From Castor canadensis (lineage: Eukaryota; Chordata; Mammalia; Rodentia; Castoridae), in NCBI RefSeq assembly GCF_047511655.1, contig NC_133390.1, positions 157,229,583 through 157,293,582 of the forward strand: 64,000 nucleotides of DNA. The letters run 5' to 3'. The notes beneath the pieces were generated by a model that was not told the origin of the DNA, made no database searches, and saw only the letters and a list, made by a program, of their open reading frames with translations. Made by a program: the position numbers and the translations under genes. This document shows positions 1 through 12,210 of the stretch, piece after piece (position 1 is the first letter of the stretch; every line of letters begins with the position of its first letter).

Positions 1-1370
1 TACAAAGTTGTCACCGTTGTTCAGCACGTGCTCCAGGCACTGTTTGATTTTAGTTTGGGGCTCGCTACAGCCCTGGCTGGTGTTTGTCTTCACAGGCTGG
101 GTGAAGGACTTGAGTATCTATCAGAGAGCGCTAGCCATTTACCCAGTTGGTGAGGGGTGGAGTTTGCACTGACAAAATGTGAAGCAGCTCAAACCCCTGG
201 GGCTGCACTGTACCCCACTTTTCTCCAGAGCCTTTAGGACATTGATGGGAATGAAGTTTTCCTTCCTAAACAATCATGGTTTAGTATTTTCATATCAAAA
301 TACACATTGTTTTATTATAAATAACTTATCTCTTATCCCAGTAAAGGGAATTATGCTGGTTTTTAAAATATATGTGTAAACAGGTTACATAACCCATGGG
401 TTTTATTCCAGAACCGTAAAGGAGATGATTCAGGTACTATAGGAATTGTCATCGGTGTTAGGTCAGCAAGTTTAAAGACAACCTCAGTCCTGTGTCTGCC
501 TTTGCAGCCCTGTAGATGGCGCCTTGACTTTTCTTTTACCATTTTACATCAATCTAGCTGGCTTTTACCTTTTTTATTTTGATATGATTTTAACCTTTCA
601 GAAAAGTTGCAAAAATAGAACAAATTGTTACAGAATATTCTTTTCCCAGCTTCCCCTTGTGTGAGCATCTTATGTAACCAGAGCACAAGATGGAAAGCAG
701 GAAATGACAGTGACACATAGTCAATCCACAGACCTTACTGCCCTGTCTCCCACATGTCCGTTGTCAAGTCCAGGATCCCAGCTTGGATTTTCTTGTCAGT
801 CCTCGAATCCTCCAACCTGGACAGCCCCTCCCTTTTTCTTATGTTTCATTACTGTGCCATTGTGATAAACCTGCCTGTTTTGTGAGAGGGACCTCAGTTT
901 GGTACTGAGGTTGTGTCATTTGGGCAGGAGCCTCAAGGAGTGGTGCTGGGCCCCTCTCATCTCTGTGCTGTGTACACACACTCAGGGCACATGGTGTCCC
1001 CTTGATTATTTCCCAACAAGTTCACTTTTGTCACTTGCCTCAGGCTGTTCCTGCCAGGCTTCTCCCAGGGGAAGTTCCTATCGTTCCCTTGTCACTAATA
1101 AACCTCTTGGAGGACTTACTTTGAGATAATGCGAATAGCCCGCTTCTCACCACACATCTCCCACAAACTGTGGCTTCACTAGTGGCTCGCCTGCCACCAT
1201 TATGTCCACGGTGGTCACTATAGGGGATTTTCATTCCTATAAACCCTTTTATGTTTATTAGTTGAATTCTTCGGTCAGGAAGAGCCGTCCCTTCCCCCAT
1301 TTATTCATTCACTCAGTTTTTTATTTGCATTATATCCCATGGGTTACAATCTATTACTTTTGTTATTTAT

Positions 1371-1387
1371 TTTGTTGTAGAAATTTT
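1371..1387. repeat. Left target-site duplication of the L1 insert
   Basis: TTTGTTGTAGAAATTTT is repeated exactly at 2700-2716. In the L1 sense the duplication starts with AAAA, as expected for L1 endonuclease nicking. Confidence 0.75.
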
Positions 1388-2699
1388 TTTGGGGGGGTGT
1401 GGTAGAATAGCTTTATTTACCTTTATTTATTGAGTCACCTGTTCTACCACGTGAGGAAAGAGAAAAAGAAGGGCTGGAGTCTTTTGGTTCGTCATTTTTA
1501 TATCACCTTGAACTTGGAGGTGGGAAGAGAATACATCATCACCTGACTCCTCCCTGTGGGCTAGGGAGAGGAGCCCTTGAGTCAAGAGGGGGAGCAGTCC
1601 CATCCCAGACTGTCCCTACCCTAGCCTGCCTCACCATCCGTTTCATCTGTATTTATCCAGTACACTTTCTGACCATTTGTTCACAACGCCAATACTGGTA
1701 CCCACTAAAAATGAGTAGGTCCCGAGTCTCACCAGCTATCTACTGACCAGTTGTTTCCTACTGTACTCATGTTTTACTCTGTTTGAATAGGGATCCCAAT
1801 GAGACTGGTGATATGTCTAAGTCTTTTTCTTTTTCTTTTTTTAATTTTTATTTTATTCACATGTGCCTACAATGTTTGGGTCATTTCTCCCCCTTCCCCC
1901 TCCCCCTCTCTTACCCCCCACTGCCCCCTCCCTCTCCCCCCCATCCCGTTGCTACCCGACAAAAACTATTTTTCCCTTATCTCTAATTTTGTTGAAGAGA
2001 GAGTATAAGCAATAATAGGAAGGACCAAGGGTTTTTGCTGATTGAGATAAGGATAGCTATACAGGGAGTTGACTCACATTGATTTCCTGTGCGTGTGTGT
2101 TACCTTCTAGGTTCATTCTTCTCGAACTAACCTTTTCTCTAGTTGCTGGTCCCCCTCTCCTATTGGCCTCAGTTGCTTTAAAGTATCTGCTTTAGTTTCT
2201 CTGCATTGAGGGCAACAAATGCTATCTAGCTTTTTAGGTGTCTTACCTATCCTCACCCCTCCCTTGTGTGCTCTCGCTTTTATCATGTGCTCAAAGTCCA
2301 ATCCCCTTGTTGTGTTTGCCCTTGATCTAATGTCCACATATGAAGGAGAACATATGATGTTTTGGTCTTTTGGGCCAGGCTAACCTCACTCAGAATGATG
2401 TTCTCCAATTCCATCCATTTACCAGTGAATGATAACATTTCGTTCTTCTTCATGGCTGCATAAAATTCCATTGTGTATAAATATCACATTTTCTTAATCC
2501 ATTCGTCAGTAGTGGGGCATCTTGGCTGTTTCTATAACTTGGCTATTGTGAATAGTGCTGCAATAAACATGGGTGTGCAGGTGCCTCTGGAGTAACCTGT
2601 GTCACATTCTTTTGGGTATATCCCCAAGAGTGGTATTCCTGGATCATATGGTAGATCAATGTTTAGCTTTTTAAGTAGCCTCCAAATTTTTCTCCAGAG
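1388..2699 (-). mobile_element. 5'-truncated L1 with probable 3' transduction
   Basis: Positions about 1836-2699 match the 3' end of the young L1 at 52.6-59.7 kb (ORF2 C-terminus, G-rich 3' UTR) by about 95 percent, on the minus strand. To the left, 1391-1835 is unrelated to L1. It ends in a short poly-T at 1384-1390 preceded, in the L1 sense, by AATAAA (complement of 1412-1417) about 21 nt upstream. The whole insert is bounded by an exact 17-bp direct repeat, TTTGTTGTAGAAATTTT, at 1371-1387 and 2700-2716. I read this as one retrotransposition that carried about 445 bp of source-locus flank. It is antisense to BPIFB4 and lies in its last intron. Confidence 0.75.
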
Positions 2700-2716
2700 T
2701 TTGTTGTAGAAATTTT
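2700..2716. repeat. Right target-site duplication of the L1 insert
   Basis: Exact copy of 1371-1387, directly abutting the truncated 5' end of the L1. Confidence 0.75.
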
Positions 2717-3012
2717 GTAAATTATGTAACCTGGATTTTTGGAAGACTGCAGGGAGGGGCTCAGGCCTGCTTTTTTTTTTATTTGGGGAAGAAGGAGATG
2801 CAGGGCAGAGGGAAATGAATTGCCCAAGGTCCTCTAAACAGTGTAAAATAATGGCACAGCTTTTAATGTCAGGTCTACATGACGCTGTCCATCACTGCTG
2901 CTAAGAGTCACTGCTTCCCAGATACAGACTCACCCCATCCAAGGCAGGCAAGTCCTGGCTACAGCCAGAGCCACCCCACCCACTCACCTGGTTCTCTGCT
3001 TTTCCCTCCAAG

Positions 3013-3266
3013 GATCTTCTGGTGCTGAGTGCATGAGCCACAGAAAAAGAGACACTGTAAGAAGCCAGAACTTGCCCTGGAGAGGATTTGCCTGGATACA
3101 GTCCTTGGCCTTGAGTCCCTTCAGCTTCACCAACAGGTCCCTCCCACCCTCTTGCTCACCTGCCCTCAACCTGGGAAAGGTTCCAGCCACAAAGGATGCT
3201 ATGCAAGCGCAGCTCCGACTCCGTCGTGAGCATCTTATGCTGTCAATAAAACATTCCATTTTCCCT
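3013..3266 (+). CDS. BPIFB4: BPIFB4 terminal exon (C-terminus and 3' UTR)
   Basis: BPIFB4 is a long secreted BPI-fold protein (two BPI half-domains) of the PLUNC cluster. Only its last exon is in the window. A pyrimidine-rich acceptor ends in AAG at 3010-3012, and the exon opens in phase 0 with the codons for DLLVLSA and then TGA at 3034-3036. As I recall the human sequence, BPIFB4 ends in exactly these residues, which is the basis for the name. The 3' UTR continues to an AATAAA at 3245-3250, so cleavage is expected near 3265. BPIFB4 lies immediately upstream of BPIFA2 in human and mouse maps, which fits BPIFA2 at 48-64 kb here. The region from just before this exon was tandemly duplicated, and a diverged copy lies at 26483. 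Confidence 0.8.
3245..3250 (+). promoter_or_regulatory. BPIFB4: Poly(A) signal of BPIFB4
   Basis: Canonical AATAAA in the motif GCTGTCAATAAAA, about 210 bp after the BPIFB4 stop. The same motif is kept in the duplicated copy at 26743-26748. Confidence 0.75.
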
Positions 3267-3949
3267 GCAGTTGCTGAGTCTCAGTGAAGGAACCTCCCTG
3301 GGGTCTGCATGGTTTTCTTCCCTCTTTGGCTGCTCCTGAGACATTGGCAGCCAGAGTTACATCTGGGTGGAATGGTGCAGCCTAGGACTGAAAAGTGTCA
3401 GAAGCAACAGAGGAACCCATGGATGTGCAGGAGGGGCTTTGGTTCAGTTCTTTGTGCCTTTGTTCTGCATTCACCTTGGCTGATCCCTCTTGCCTCGATT
3501 TCCCCCATGAGATCTCAGTGCATGGGGAGGGCCAGGACTCAGGAGCAATAAGTTCAAAGTCATCAGACATCAAACTGTCAGAGGATTGTCATAGTCTATT
3601 CCCAGAGTCACTGCTTCCCAGACTTGCCCCACCCAAGTCATAGCCTATTCCTGGGTGTCATTGTGACAAGGGTCTTCTCTGCTTCGTGGCTTTCATTTGC
3701 TCTCTCTTGCTTTCCCCCCCTCCTGTTTCCCTGCTATGACTTGTCCAGGTCTGGAAAGGGTGTGTGCCAAGTCTCAGAGGAGAAGTGAAAGGGGCAAAAA
3801 ACTCAACATCCTACCCCCAAAATCCAAACCAGGACTGGCATCTGCCCCATCCCCCTGAGAGCTCAGGTCTACTAAGTTCTGACTACCCAGTACTGAGACT
3901 TGGGAGTCCACCTTAATATCCTCACAGTGGGATAGGCACCAGGATGGCC

Positions 3950-4045
3950 CTTACTTCACAGATGGGGAAACTCAGACACTGACAAATGCAGGGACATGCC
4001 CAAGGTCACACAGCTGAGGGTTGCACCTGAGGAATTCACCCTAGG
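3950..4045 (-). repeat. MIR SINE fossil
   Basis: Reverse-oriented MIR core: CACAGATGGGGAAACTCAG followed by CCCAAGGTCACACAGCTGAG. The duplicate lies at about 27435-27535. Confidence 0.7.
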
Positions 4046-4654
4046 ATCCACATGTTAACCTCTCAGCATCTCAAAACAAGTGGCAAGGGCCTTCTAGGCT
4101 GAATTTGTCCTCAAAGTCACAGAGTTTCCAGGCAAGAGAGCAGAGCAGGAAAACATCCTAGCAGGGATGTTTCTGCTAGGAAGAAATGTCAGCTCTGCTC
4201 ACATTTCATGGCAAAGGAAGTCACGAGCCCCTACCTGACCTGCCAAGGCAGGGAAGGACAACAGAAACGCCGGTGACCCCCATGAGTTTCCCATGCTGTC
4301 CTGGGTGGGTGGTGCTGGTGAAGCACCTGAAGGGGACAGTGGCTCTGCTGCCATGGAGATTGTGCTGTGGATCCAGAGACTGTGCAGCCGCCCAGAGAAG
4401 GTTCGAGGGGGCTCCAAATCACCCTCTGGTTCTAGATATAAAGCCCAACGGCGGTACACTCAAGGAGACTAGACCCTGGTCACCTCATTGTCCCTCAGGA
4501 CTTCCGGAAACCCCAGCTGCTAGACAGTGGGGGAAACTGCTGTCTCTTCACATTAAGAATGGTCAGCAGCATTGTATGAAGGGTCCCCTGCAAACAGGAC
4601 AGCTTTGGACACCAATGCCAGAGGAGCAAGAATTTTGGAGCCAGGAGGAGGGGA

Positions 4655-4840
4655 TTCAAATCCCACCTCAGGCTTGTGACGGGGTGACATCCTTGGCCTT
4701 TGAATTCCAATTTTCCCAGCTGGGAAATGGATAATAAACAATGACATGCTAAGATGGGCAGGGGTATTAAGTATTTCTTTCCTGAGGTGCTTAGCACTGT
4801 GGCTGGCATACAGAAGGTGCTCAATATGTGTGCGCTGTGG
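4655..4840 (+). repeat. MIR SINE fossil
   Basis: Forward MIR: TTCAAATCCCACCTC, a weak central region, TTTTCCCAGCTGGGAAATGG, and a tail with GGCATACAGAAGGTGCTCAATA. It sits at the start of the near-identical core, with its copy at about 28165-28353. Confidence 0.6.
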
Positions 4841-5179
4841 CTAGTAACAGAACTAAGGCCTTGGGCCTCCTGGCCCCTGAGCAGAGCTGACAGGGTAAGT
4901 GGAGGCATTGCCACATCTCTTGGCCTAGACAGTGTCCAGAGGATGCTCCCAGAGCAGAGCGGAGGCAGGGCTGCGCCCACACATCTCTGTGCCCACCTGC
5001 AGGCCAGTTTGAGGGGGGTATTTGATCCCAGCTCTCGCCTTGGGTGGGATAGGGGTGCAGAAATATTGAAGTCGCTGTTATACAATAAAGCTGGTTCTCC
5101 TTCTAGTGATTTTTAAAGCTTTTTTTCATGTCTTGTTTGCTTTCTTTCACTTAAGAATCAGGAAGTTACACCTGGGTTG

Positions 5180-5500
5180 TCTGCTTCAGTATTTGACTCA
5201 TGGCTTCATCATTCCCTGAGCCCTAGCACTGTTTTAAGCACTGGAAACTGGATGCTTGACAACAGAGATGGAGCTTCTGCCATTGAGAAGCTTAGGGTCT
5301 GGTCCACAGGCAGATCTTAAGGAATGAACTCTCACAGACAATAACAAGTAAACAAGGGAAAGAGAGACGGTTCTGAGATTGCCGTAAGGGCTGTAAAGAC
5401 AATAACCAGGCGAACATGTCAGGAAGGGAGGGAAAATTAGGGGCCACTCTTGGCTGGTCAGGGAAGGCCTCTCTGAGGACCACTCTGGGGCCTTCTCTGT
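5180..5500 (+). repeat. Ancient interspersed repeat, family not assigned
   Basis: The string CACTGTTTTAAGCACTGG, then a GAGCTTCTGCCATTGAGAAG segment, ACAATAACAAGTAAACAA and TGGTCAGGGAAGGCCTCTCTGAGG follows a mammalian-wide repeat consensus I know, but I cannot give its family name with confidence. Its copy is at 28693-29013. Confidence 0.45.
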
Positions 5501-6834
5501 CCATCACCCAGGGATCTTCCACCTCCCAGGAATCCAGTCTCTGGGTCTCTCCTGGTCTCCTTGATAACACCCAAGCGAGGCTCCTCTCGTAGGAGGAGCT
5601 CTGAGAACGGTAGGTTGAGACTTCCATTCAGTCTGTGGGAAGGGCTGGAGATAAGGAAGCTGGCCTCTGGGGAGGGGCATTGAGTTCCTCTGGACGGTTG
5701 CTCTCTCCAACCACATTAGACCCAACTCCTGTTGGTCCTCGTGCGTCCATCCATTTGTTCCTGGCACTGTTCTATCCATCATCTCTCCCATGGATGCTTC
5801 TCCAGGCTCCTCACTGCTTCCCCTGGTACCCCTGCAATCTACCCCTACTCAGACGCCATAGGTTGGGTTCTAAAATTGCAAATGCAATCCCCTCTCCCCC
5901 CGCTTCAAGCCCTTCTCTGGGTTTTCATGGCACGCAGGGCGACATCTGGACCTTTCAGCACTGCCCCAGGACCCTGCAAGCTCTGCCCTCCTGCTGTGTC
6001 ACTGTGTTCTCCTGGTCCTCTGTTAGAGGGCCTCCTCTCTTTCCTCATGAGGACCAAGGGCCAGAGAGCCAGCGCTGTTGTGTCAGCCATCTTAAAGCAC
6101 ATACACACCCTTGAATGGTTTGACTCACTCTGCTATTCAATTTTTGAAACTTTCAATAAAACTTTTTGGTTATCAATAACGCATTTAATTTTCCTTTGGT
6201 TATGATTTGACAAAAGTCAGTGGTCATGTCTGGGATTCTTACAGAAGGAAAAATGGAAGGATTTGGAGAGTAGAGAAGGAGGAAGAGACTGGGTTGGGTT
6301 AGAATGGAATGCGGGCAAAGTGGCATGGACTCAAAGGTCCTGATGATGTAGATGGTCTAGAAGGCTTGGCCTTCTTCCCAGAGGAGTGAGGCATGATGGG
6401 ATTAGGCTGTTGACTCAAGAGTGGGGCCTCAACACTCCACCTGATGGTTCAGGCCTCAGGTCACACTGATCGCTCCCCTTCCTCAGGGTGAAATGGATCA
6501 AACCACCATTGCGCCCTGAACCTGACAAGGACAAAACCAAAAGAGTGTTCTTTTGTTGCTGTGTTTGAAATTCTGCATGCAAATGCTGCTAAGCATCTCT
6601 ACCATCTTGGGGTGATACACCCGTTTTGATGACAAAACTGCTCCTCAGGACTGCGGGGATCCCATGCCACTGTCTGGTCCTTGTAGCACAGGTGACAGCA
6701 GGTCTCCTTGGTGAACCTGTGTGGTTAGGATGAAGTCTTCTAGTTGGTGGTGGTAGTTTTGCCCTTGGTGGTGTTGGATTGGGTTGTGCTTTGGGGTAAC
6801 AAGCATTTGGTAGAGTGAGAGGAATGCTAAGGGC

Positions 6835-6836
<2 letters not shown>

Positions 6837-6870
<34 letters not shown>
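6837..6870. repeat. (TG)n microsatellite
   Basis: About 17 TG units. The copy at 30348-30379 in the second duplicate is shorter by about four bases and is one of very few differences in that part of the duplicate. Confidence 0.95.
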
Positions 6871-6873
<3 letters not shown>

Positions 6874-7839
6874 ACTTTTCTTGGCCTGGAGGTGGTGGTC
6901 ATCTTCATTGTCCAGTGGCCAGTTTGATGGGACTGCCAATGGGTTCTCTTAGTAGGTCAGCTGGACACTGATGAGCCAACAGTACACAAACTCCTCAACC
7001 TGGTGCCAACACTCCACACACTGAGCACAGAGCACCTCTGCTCAGATGGTCCTCACTTGTGTCAGTGCCACCCCAGCCCTGCATCCTGACACTCTCCCCA
7101 GCACAGCGCTGGAGCCAAGTGTGCCAAGAGTCTCAGCTCTCAGCTCCAGCCACTTTCTAGGCGAGAGGTGATTTGAGAAAGGGCAGAAGCAGGTTGGCTT
7201 GATAAGAACCAACCAGGAAGTGGCCCCAGGGGAGCATCAGACTTGGTTCTAAGGAGCCCTTGTTTTAAGCCATGAACCCATTCTCCAGGCCACCTCTCTC
7301 CCTGGCCCTGAAGGCTGACACCTCACCTGCTGGCCAGCCCTATCCACATGCCCCTGGGGAAATCTGCCTCTCCCTCTGCCCCTCACCAGGCTGCCTGCAG
7401 CTCTCTCAGTCCCCACCTGTCTTCATCCCTCATCCTGCATCCCCTCCAAGGGGACCAACTCAAGCTGTTTGGTTGCCACTGTCCTGGTTCTGGCCTTTGT
7501 TCCCTGGTTTCTGTCCTGCCATCTCTCCCCCTCACCGGCCATAGACCTGCCTTGTCCTCAGCACCCTGTGTTGGCAACAGTTCTGAGCAGTTCATGTGGG
7601 AGAGGAGACAGCTGCCTCCCTACTGGCCCCAGTTTGAAAGTGGATCTGCTATTTGGGGGCCAAGTTTAGGCTGGGAAAACTCGGACAAAGCTGGGGACTT
7701 GACACCATCTTCTGGGACCTGTCATTTCTCCAGGGTGCTGTAGGGCCAAGTGCAGCTCCAAGGCTCCTTTCCAGCTCTGACACCCCTCAGGCCCCCAGAA
7801 GGTTATAGTGCATGCTGTTCTTGACTGGGGAGGGATAAA

Positions 7840-7960
7840 CAGTCCCATTTCACAGATGGGGGAACTGAGGCACTGGAAGCACATGCTTTGACCAGGCTAC
7901 ATGGTAGAAAAGGATGGCACCTGGAGACCAATCCAGACCTCCCGAGCTCTATAACAGCTT
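7840..7960 (-). repeat. MIR SINE fossil
   Basis: Reverse MIR core, TTTCACAGATGGGGGAACTG followed by a decayed GACCAGGCTACATGG. Copy at about 31350-31470. A second, weaker MIR trace (AAACTGAGGCTTGAGAGGC) lies at 8068-8145. Confidence 0.55.
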
Positions 7961-8514
7961 ACCCGAATCCTAAGAGTAACAAAAGATGGAGTTTACCTGG
8001 TGTCGGGCAGGTGCTAAGGTCTTGGCATGAGATTTACTCAACTGTTATGGCAGACTTCTAAGCAGGCACAGGCAAGAAACTGAGGCTTGAGAGGCAAGCT
8101 GAGGCCCTGTGTATGAGAAGCAGAGCTAGGATTTGAAGCAGCTTATCCTGGCTTCACAGTGCTTGCCCCTGACCTAAGCCACAGAGACTAGGGTGGAACT
8201 GAAACCCAGCCTGACATGGGGCCTGGAAAGTGGCTGGAGGATGTGGGCAACAGTGAGAACCAGCAGCGCCCAAATGGACCCTCTCCCAAATGATGGGAAA
8301 ACAAATGGCAATGGTTGTTTGGGTCACAGGGGGTGGTGCTGGGACCCCTCATCCCTGGCTAGCCCCCCATGAACGAGGACTTTCGTGGTAAGTGTTATCA
8401 CCGTGACAGCCAAGATTCTCTGAGCACTTGCCAGGTGTGGGTGCTACATTGCTAAACCTTAGCATCTCCTTACTTATCTTCTTTATTGATCAAATTGATT
8501 GAATGATTGATTGA

Positions 8515-8600
8515 TTTTCTTGACAGCCTCAATCTCTCACTCCTGCCTCCACCTCCTGACTGCTGGAATTACAGGTGTGTGACATCACACTCAACTACTT
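8515..8600 (-). repeat. B1-like SINE fragment
   Basis: Reverse B1-type sequence with CTCCTGACTGCTGGAATTAC followed by AGGTGTGTGACATCACA. The copy is at about 32024-32108. Confidence 0.6.
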
Positions 8601-9521
8601 TCTTGTCTCCATTCTACAGATGAGGAATTGCTACTTGGCCAAGTAGTTTGAGCAGTACAAGAACACACAGATAACAAGTGAAGACCGGGTACCCACAGCT
8701 GCAACTTGCGGCAGAGATACAACTTCCCACGAGTTGGAAATAGCAGAGGATTTAAGGGAAGTCCTTTGCAGAGTCTGAGCAATGGTGCTCTCTTTCCCAA
8801 GAACTCACCTTTCAAGACTGGCTTCTCCTCTTGCACCTTCCCTTCCACACACATTTTCCCTCCCTCTTTAGGGAAGAAATCCATGTTCGTCTTTGTCCCT
8901 AATCTCTGTTTGGTGCATTGCCTGGGAGCAGCAGGGCTCTGAACAAAGGCACTGTGAGTGACCCTGTCAGGTCAAGGAAGCAAGCCAGGTGGCTGTTAAT
9001 CTCCTGGAGTGATTGAGAAACAGTTTCTGATCATGCATCCTTGAGTGATTGTTGGCACAGACATTGACTCAGTTCTAAGAACTGAGCAGCACCGTTGGGT
9101 GAAACTCCTTCCATTCTTGTCTGCTTGCAGAAACGGAAAGTTTTTGATAGCACCTGGGTCACTAAAAGTGACACTTAGGTATCTAGGGTGCCGACCTTGC
9201 CTTTTTCTAGCAATGAGTGAATCCATTCACAGATAAAAGAGCTGATAGGAAAACCCTCTTCTTCATTCAAAGATCCATTTCCTAAAGCATATTTTTTTGT
9301 ATTTCATCATTATTAAATTCACCTTGCTCTTAATCATAACAATAACAATCTAAAAGTTAGTGTTAAATGTTTTGTGTCTTATGGTCCTGAGAAGGTTTGA
9401 AAAAAAAGTTTATCTTTTTTTATTTGAAATTTTAATCAAGATATATGTTCTTTTTTCTTTCCTTCTTGTTCTTTTTCTTTCTTTCCTTCCTTCTTTTTCT
9501 TTCCTTCCTTCTTTTTCTCTC

Positions 9522-9657
<136 letters not shown>

Positions 9658-9689
9658 CTTCCTTCATTTCTTTCTTTCTTCTACACAGT

Positions 9690-9772
9690 CTACAGGCCTT
9701 GACCTCTCAATCTTCTGGCCTGAGCCTCCTGAGTGCTAGAATTACAGGCGTGCACCAACATGCCTGGTTGTA
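9690..9772 (-). repeat. B1-like SINE fragment
   Basis: Reverse B1-type sequence with GAGTGCTAGAATTACAGGCG. It is absent from the second duplicate. Confidence 0.6.
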
Positions 9773-10059
9773 AGGTGTTTTTAAATGGATAATGGTGAGA
9801 ATCAAATCTTTACAGTATTTACATTCCATTTGATATATTTACACATGTATACAATTAAATATGAAAGCAGTGTTATCAATATGTATAATACTCCGAAGAT
9901 AATAAATTTTGCAACTACTTAACTCATGCTGAAAATTTTGAGATATCAGCTTACAATTGTTGCATGTCACCTGATACTGCCAGAATGGCTCAAGTGAATA
10001 AGATGGAGAATGCCCAGGGTTGGTGGCTGGTACTTCATGGAACTTCATGAAGTTTACCA

Positions 10060-10260
10060 CATGGCAATGAAAATGAACAAACCACGGTCTCCCTCAACAA
10101 CACGGATGAATTCCATAAACAATGTTGAGGGAAAAAAACCAGACTCAGAAGATCATGTTCCATAGACTTCATTTACGTAATATTCAAAATAGGCAAGATA
10201 AATCTGTGGTGTGAGGACAGTAGTTGCATTTGGGGAGAGTAAGAGGATAGGACGAGCCCA
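10060..10260 (+). repeat. Old L1M-type 3' UTR fragment
   Basis: The order CACGGATGAATTCCATAAAC, AACCAGACTCAGAAGATCATG and TTCAAAATAGGCAAGATAAA resembles the 3' region of old mammalian L1M elements. The copy is at 33072-33240. Confidence 0.5.
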
Positions 10261-10299
10261 GGGGAGGGTTTGTCTGGATACAGGTCACGTGGGGTTTGA

Positions 10300-10640
10300 G
10301 TCTGCTAGGCTGCCATAACCAAGTAGTCATGACTAGGTGCTAAGCAGCAGAAATTCACTTTTTTCCAGTTCTGGGTTTGGAAGTCCAAGGTCATGGTGCC
10401 AGTGGGGTTGGTTCCATCACGAGGCCTGTCTCCTTGGTTTGTAGATGGATGACACTTTCTTTTCCCTGCCTCTTCACATGGTCATCCCTCTGTGTGAGCG
10501 TCCTGTCTCTTCTTACACAATAGTCCTATTGATCAGCCACCACTGTGACCTCATTTTAAACTAATCACCTCCTTAAAGATCCCATCTCTGAACACAGTCA
10601 CATTCTGAGGCCTGGGGGGCTATCACCCCAGCATATTAAT
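10300..10640 (+). repeat. Ancient interspersed repeat, family not assigned
   Basis: The segments GCTAGGCTGCCATAACC, AAATTCAC, GGAAGTCCAAGGTCATGGTG, TGTAGATGG and GATCCCATCTCTGAACACAG occur in the order of a well-known placental repeat whose name I cannot recall safely. The copy is at 33300-33650. Confidence 0.5.
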
Positions 10641-12210
10641 TGTAGGGGGGGAGCACAGCTGAGCTGCTGACACATGGGGTCACTTTATAGAAAATCCTCT
10701 GGCTGTATGCTGATGACTTAGGCCCTTTATGTGTGTGCTCAGCTGCGAGGGTCACATGGTATCTTAAATTCTGTAACAAATCAAACAAGAAGTTTTGGAG
10801 TCCATCCAGAGAAAGTTGCCCCAACTAGAAACCACAGGAGTCCTCCAAAGGCTATAGGGTAACGCCCCTGTAACTCCAGAAGGGAAGAGAAAGGCCACCA
10901 GCATACCAGGTCAAGTTCTGGGGAAAAGCTGGAAGGAGGTGGGGCACTGGGAAGGCCACTCCATCAGTCCCCAGCAGATAAAGTTGTGACCAGTCCAAGA
11001 GGAGGCTCTGGCCTTGAACAGAGGCTCAGGCTTCCTGTGTTGCTTGCAGATGGTGCAGCTTGAGACTGGGGAGCAGGAGACTGGGCGCCTCCTCCCTGCA
11101 CAACGCCCCTCACTCAGCCTGGCCACACTGACCTGCCCCCATGCCAGGCATCCCTCACCCTAGTGGGGCTGTTTATCTTCCTCTTGTGACATGGGAAATG
11201 GCAAAGATACTGTAGGCAGGCGGGAGGTCCACCAGCCACCTGGTCATGCACCCCGTGGCCTGGCCACCTAGGGACTGATTCTCTGTTCTCATATCAGTGT
11301 TACCCTGAAGGCACTGGGTACGCCAGGCTGCCTGGGAGGCACAGAGGGTGCAATAACAAAGGTGCTCAGATCCGAGCACTTGGCTCTCTTCCAATTTGGC
11401 CCTTATGGTGTGTTCTTGTTAAGCCCCTTCGCCTCTCTGGTCATAGGCTCCTCTGGCTCTGGCGTTTCCCCATCCCCACCCTGCAATTGTCCAGATAGAG
11501 TCACATGGAAGTGGAGTGATGGTGACAACAGCCCCACCTTTCACAGTTTGCACATTACCTCCCTGTTTAACAGGGTGTGTAAAAGGCCAGTTCCTGGGGG
11601 GGATCTGAGAACCAGATGGGAAAGGACACAGTCAAGGACACACAGCTGGCCACGAGTAGGAGTAGGGCAGGACCACCTGTGAAAGACCTCGATGCCCCCT
11701 AGGGAAAGAGAACTGGGAACAGTAATGGGCGATTCTTGAGAAGTTCCAGACTAGCCAGAGTCAGAATCCTTTCAGGAACACCCACATTCCTGAGGAACAC
11801 TGCTGAGTCCTGGGGTCCCTTAGCATCTGTGGGGCACCCCAGAGGCTTCCACCTTCTCATGGTGCCACTGTGTACCAAGGAAGCACTGAGCTATTGCTGG
11901 AATTCTTTCAGAGACAAACCAACAATCTTCAGAAATAGAGGCCACCAGTCCTCAGGAATTCGGGGTGTTTTGTCAGGAAGATGTAAATTGTGAGGGAATT
12001 TTGACATTTTTCTGAGGAATAAGAAGACCTCAAAGGAAGGAGATGGTCTTCCCTAGTCAGTGTCTGTTCCAGAAAGGAGACTCCACAGTGGCTCAGTCAC
12101 CTTAGAATTGGGAGCAAACTTGCGTGGGTCAGGTTGGGCACCTGAGGAATCAGGTCAGAGGTGTCACCTCTTTCCACAACTTTGTACATACTCATTCAGA
12201 GCAGAGTCCA

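Larger units (their letters stand above)
1..3012 (+). other. BPIFB4: Last intron of BPIFB4 (3' part)
   Basis: This stretch lies upstream of the BPIFB4 terminal exon and holds no recognisable BPIF exon. The preceding coding exon of BPIFB4, which in human ends shortly before DLLVLSA, should therefore lie before the window. Positions 1-1370 show no gene and no repeat I can name. Positions 1371-2716 are a 5'-truncated L1 with its target-site duplications. An old MIR in minus orientation is visible at about 2785-2870 (reverse of the MIR core, including GCCCAAGGTC). The call is an inference from the adjacent exon. Confidence 0.6.

Noticed and set aside
4186-5116. Open frames of 120-196 codons on both strands, with counterparts at 27702-28629
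   Set aside because: They coincide with a MIR and other old repeats in the duplicated block. Frames are kept between copies only because the DNA is nearly identical. No signal peptide, domain or splice context was seen.
5292-6205. Overlapping open frames on both strands, repeated at 28805-29718
   Set aside because: Identity between copies comes from DNA homogenisation and not from coding constraint, and frames overlap on both strands with no recognisable protein.
10300-10640. Considered naming this repeat as an LTR or a specific old LINE family
   Set aside because: The consensus is familiar, but I could not place the family name with confidence, so it is left unassigned.
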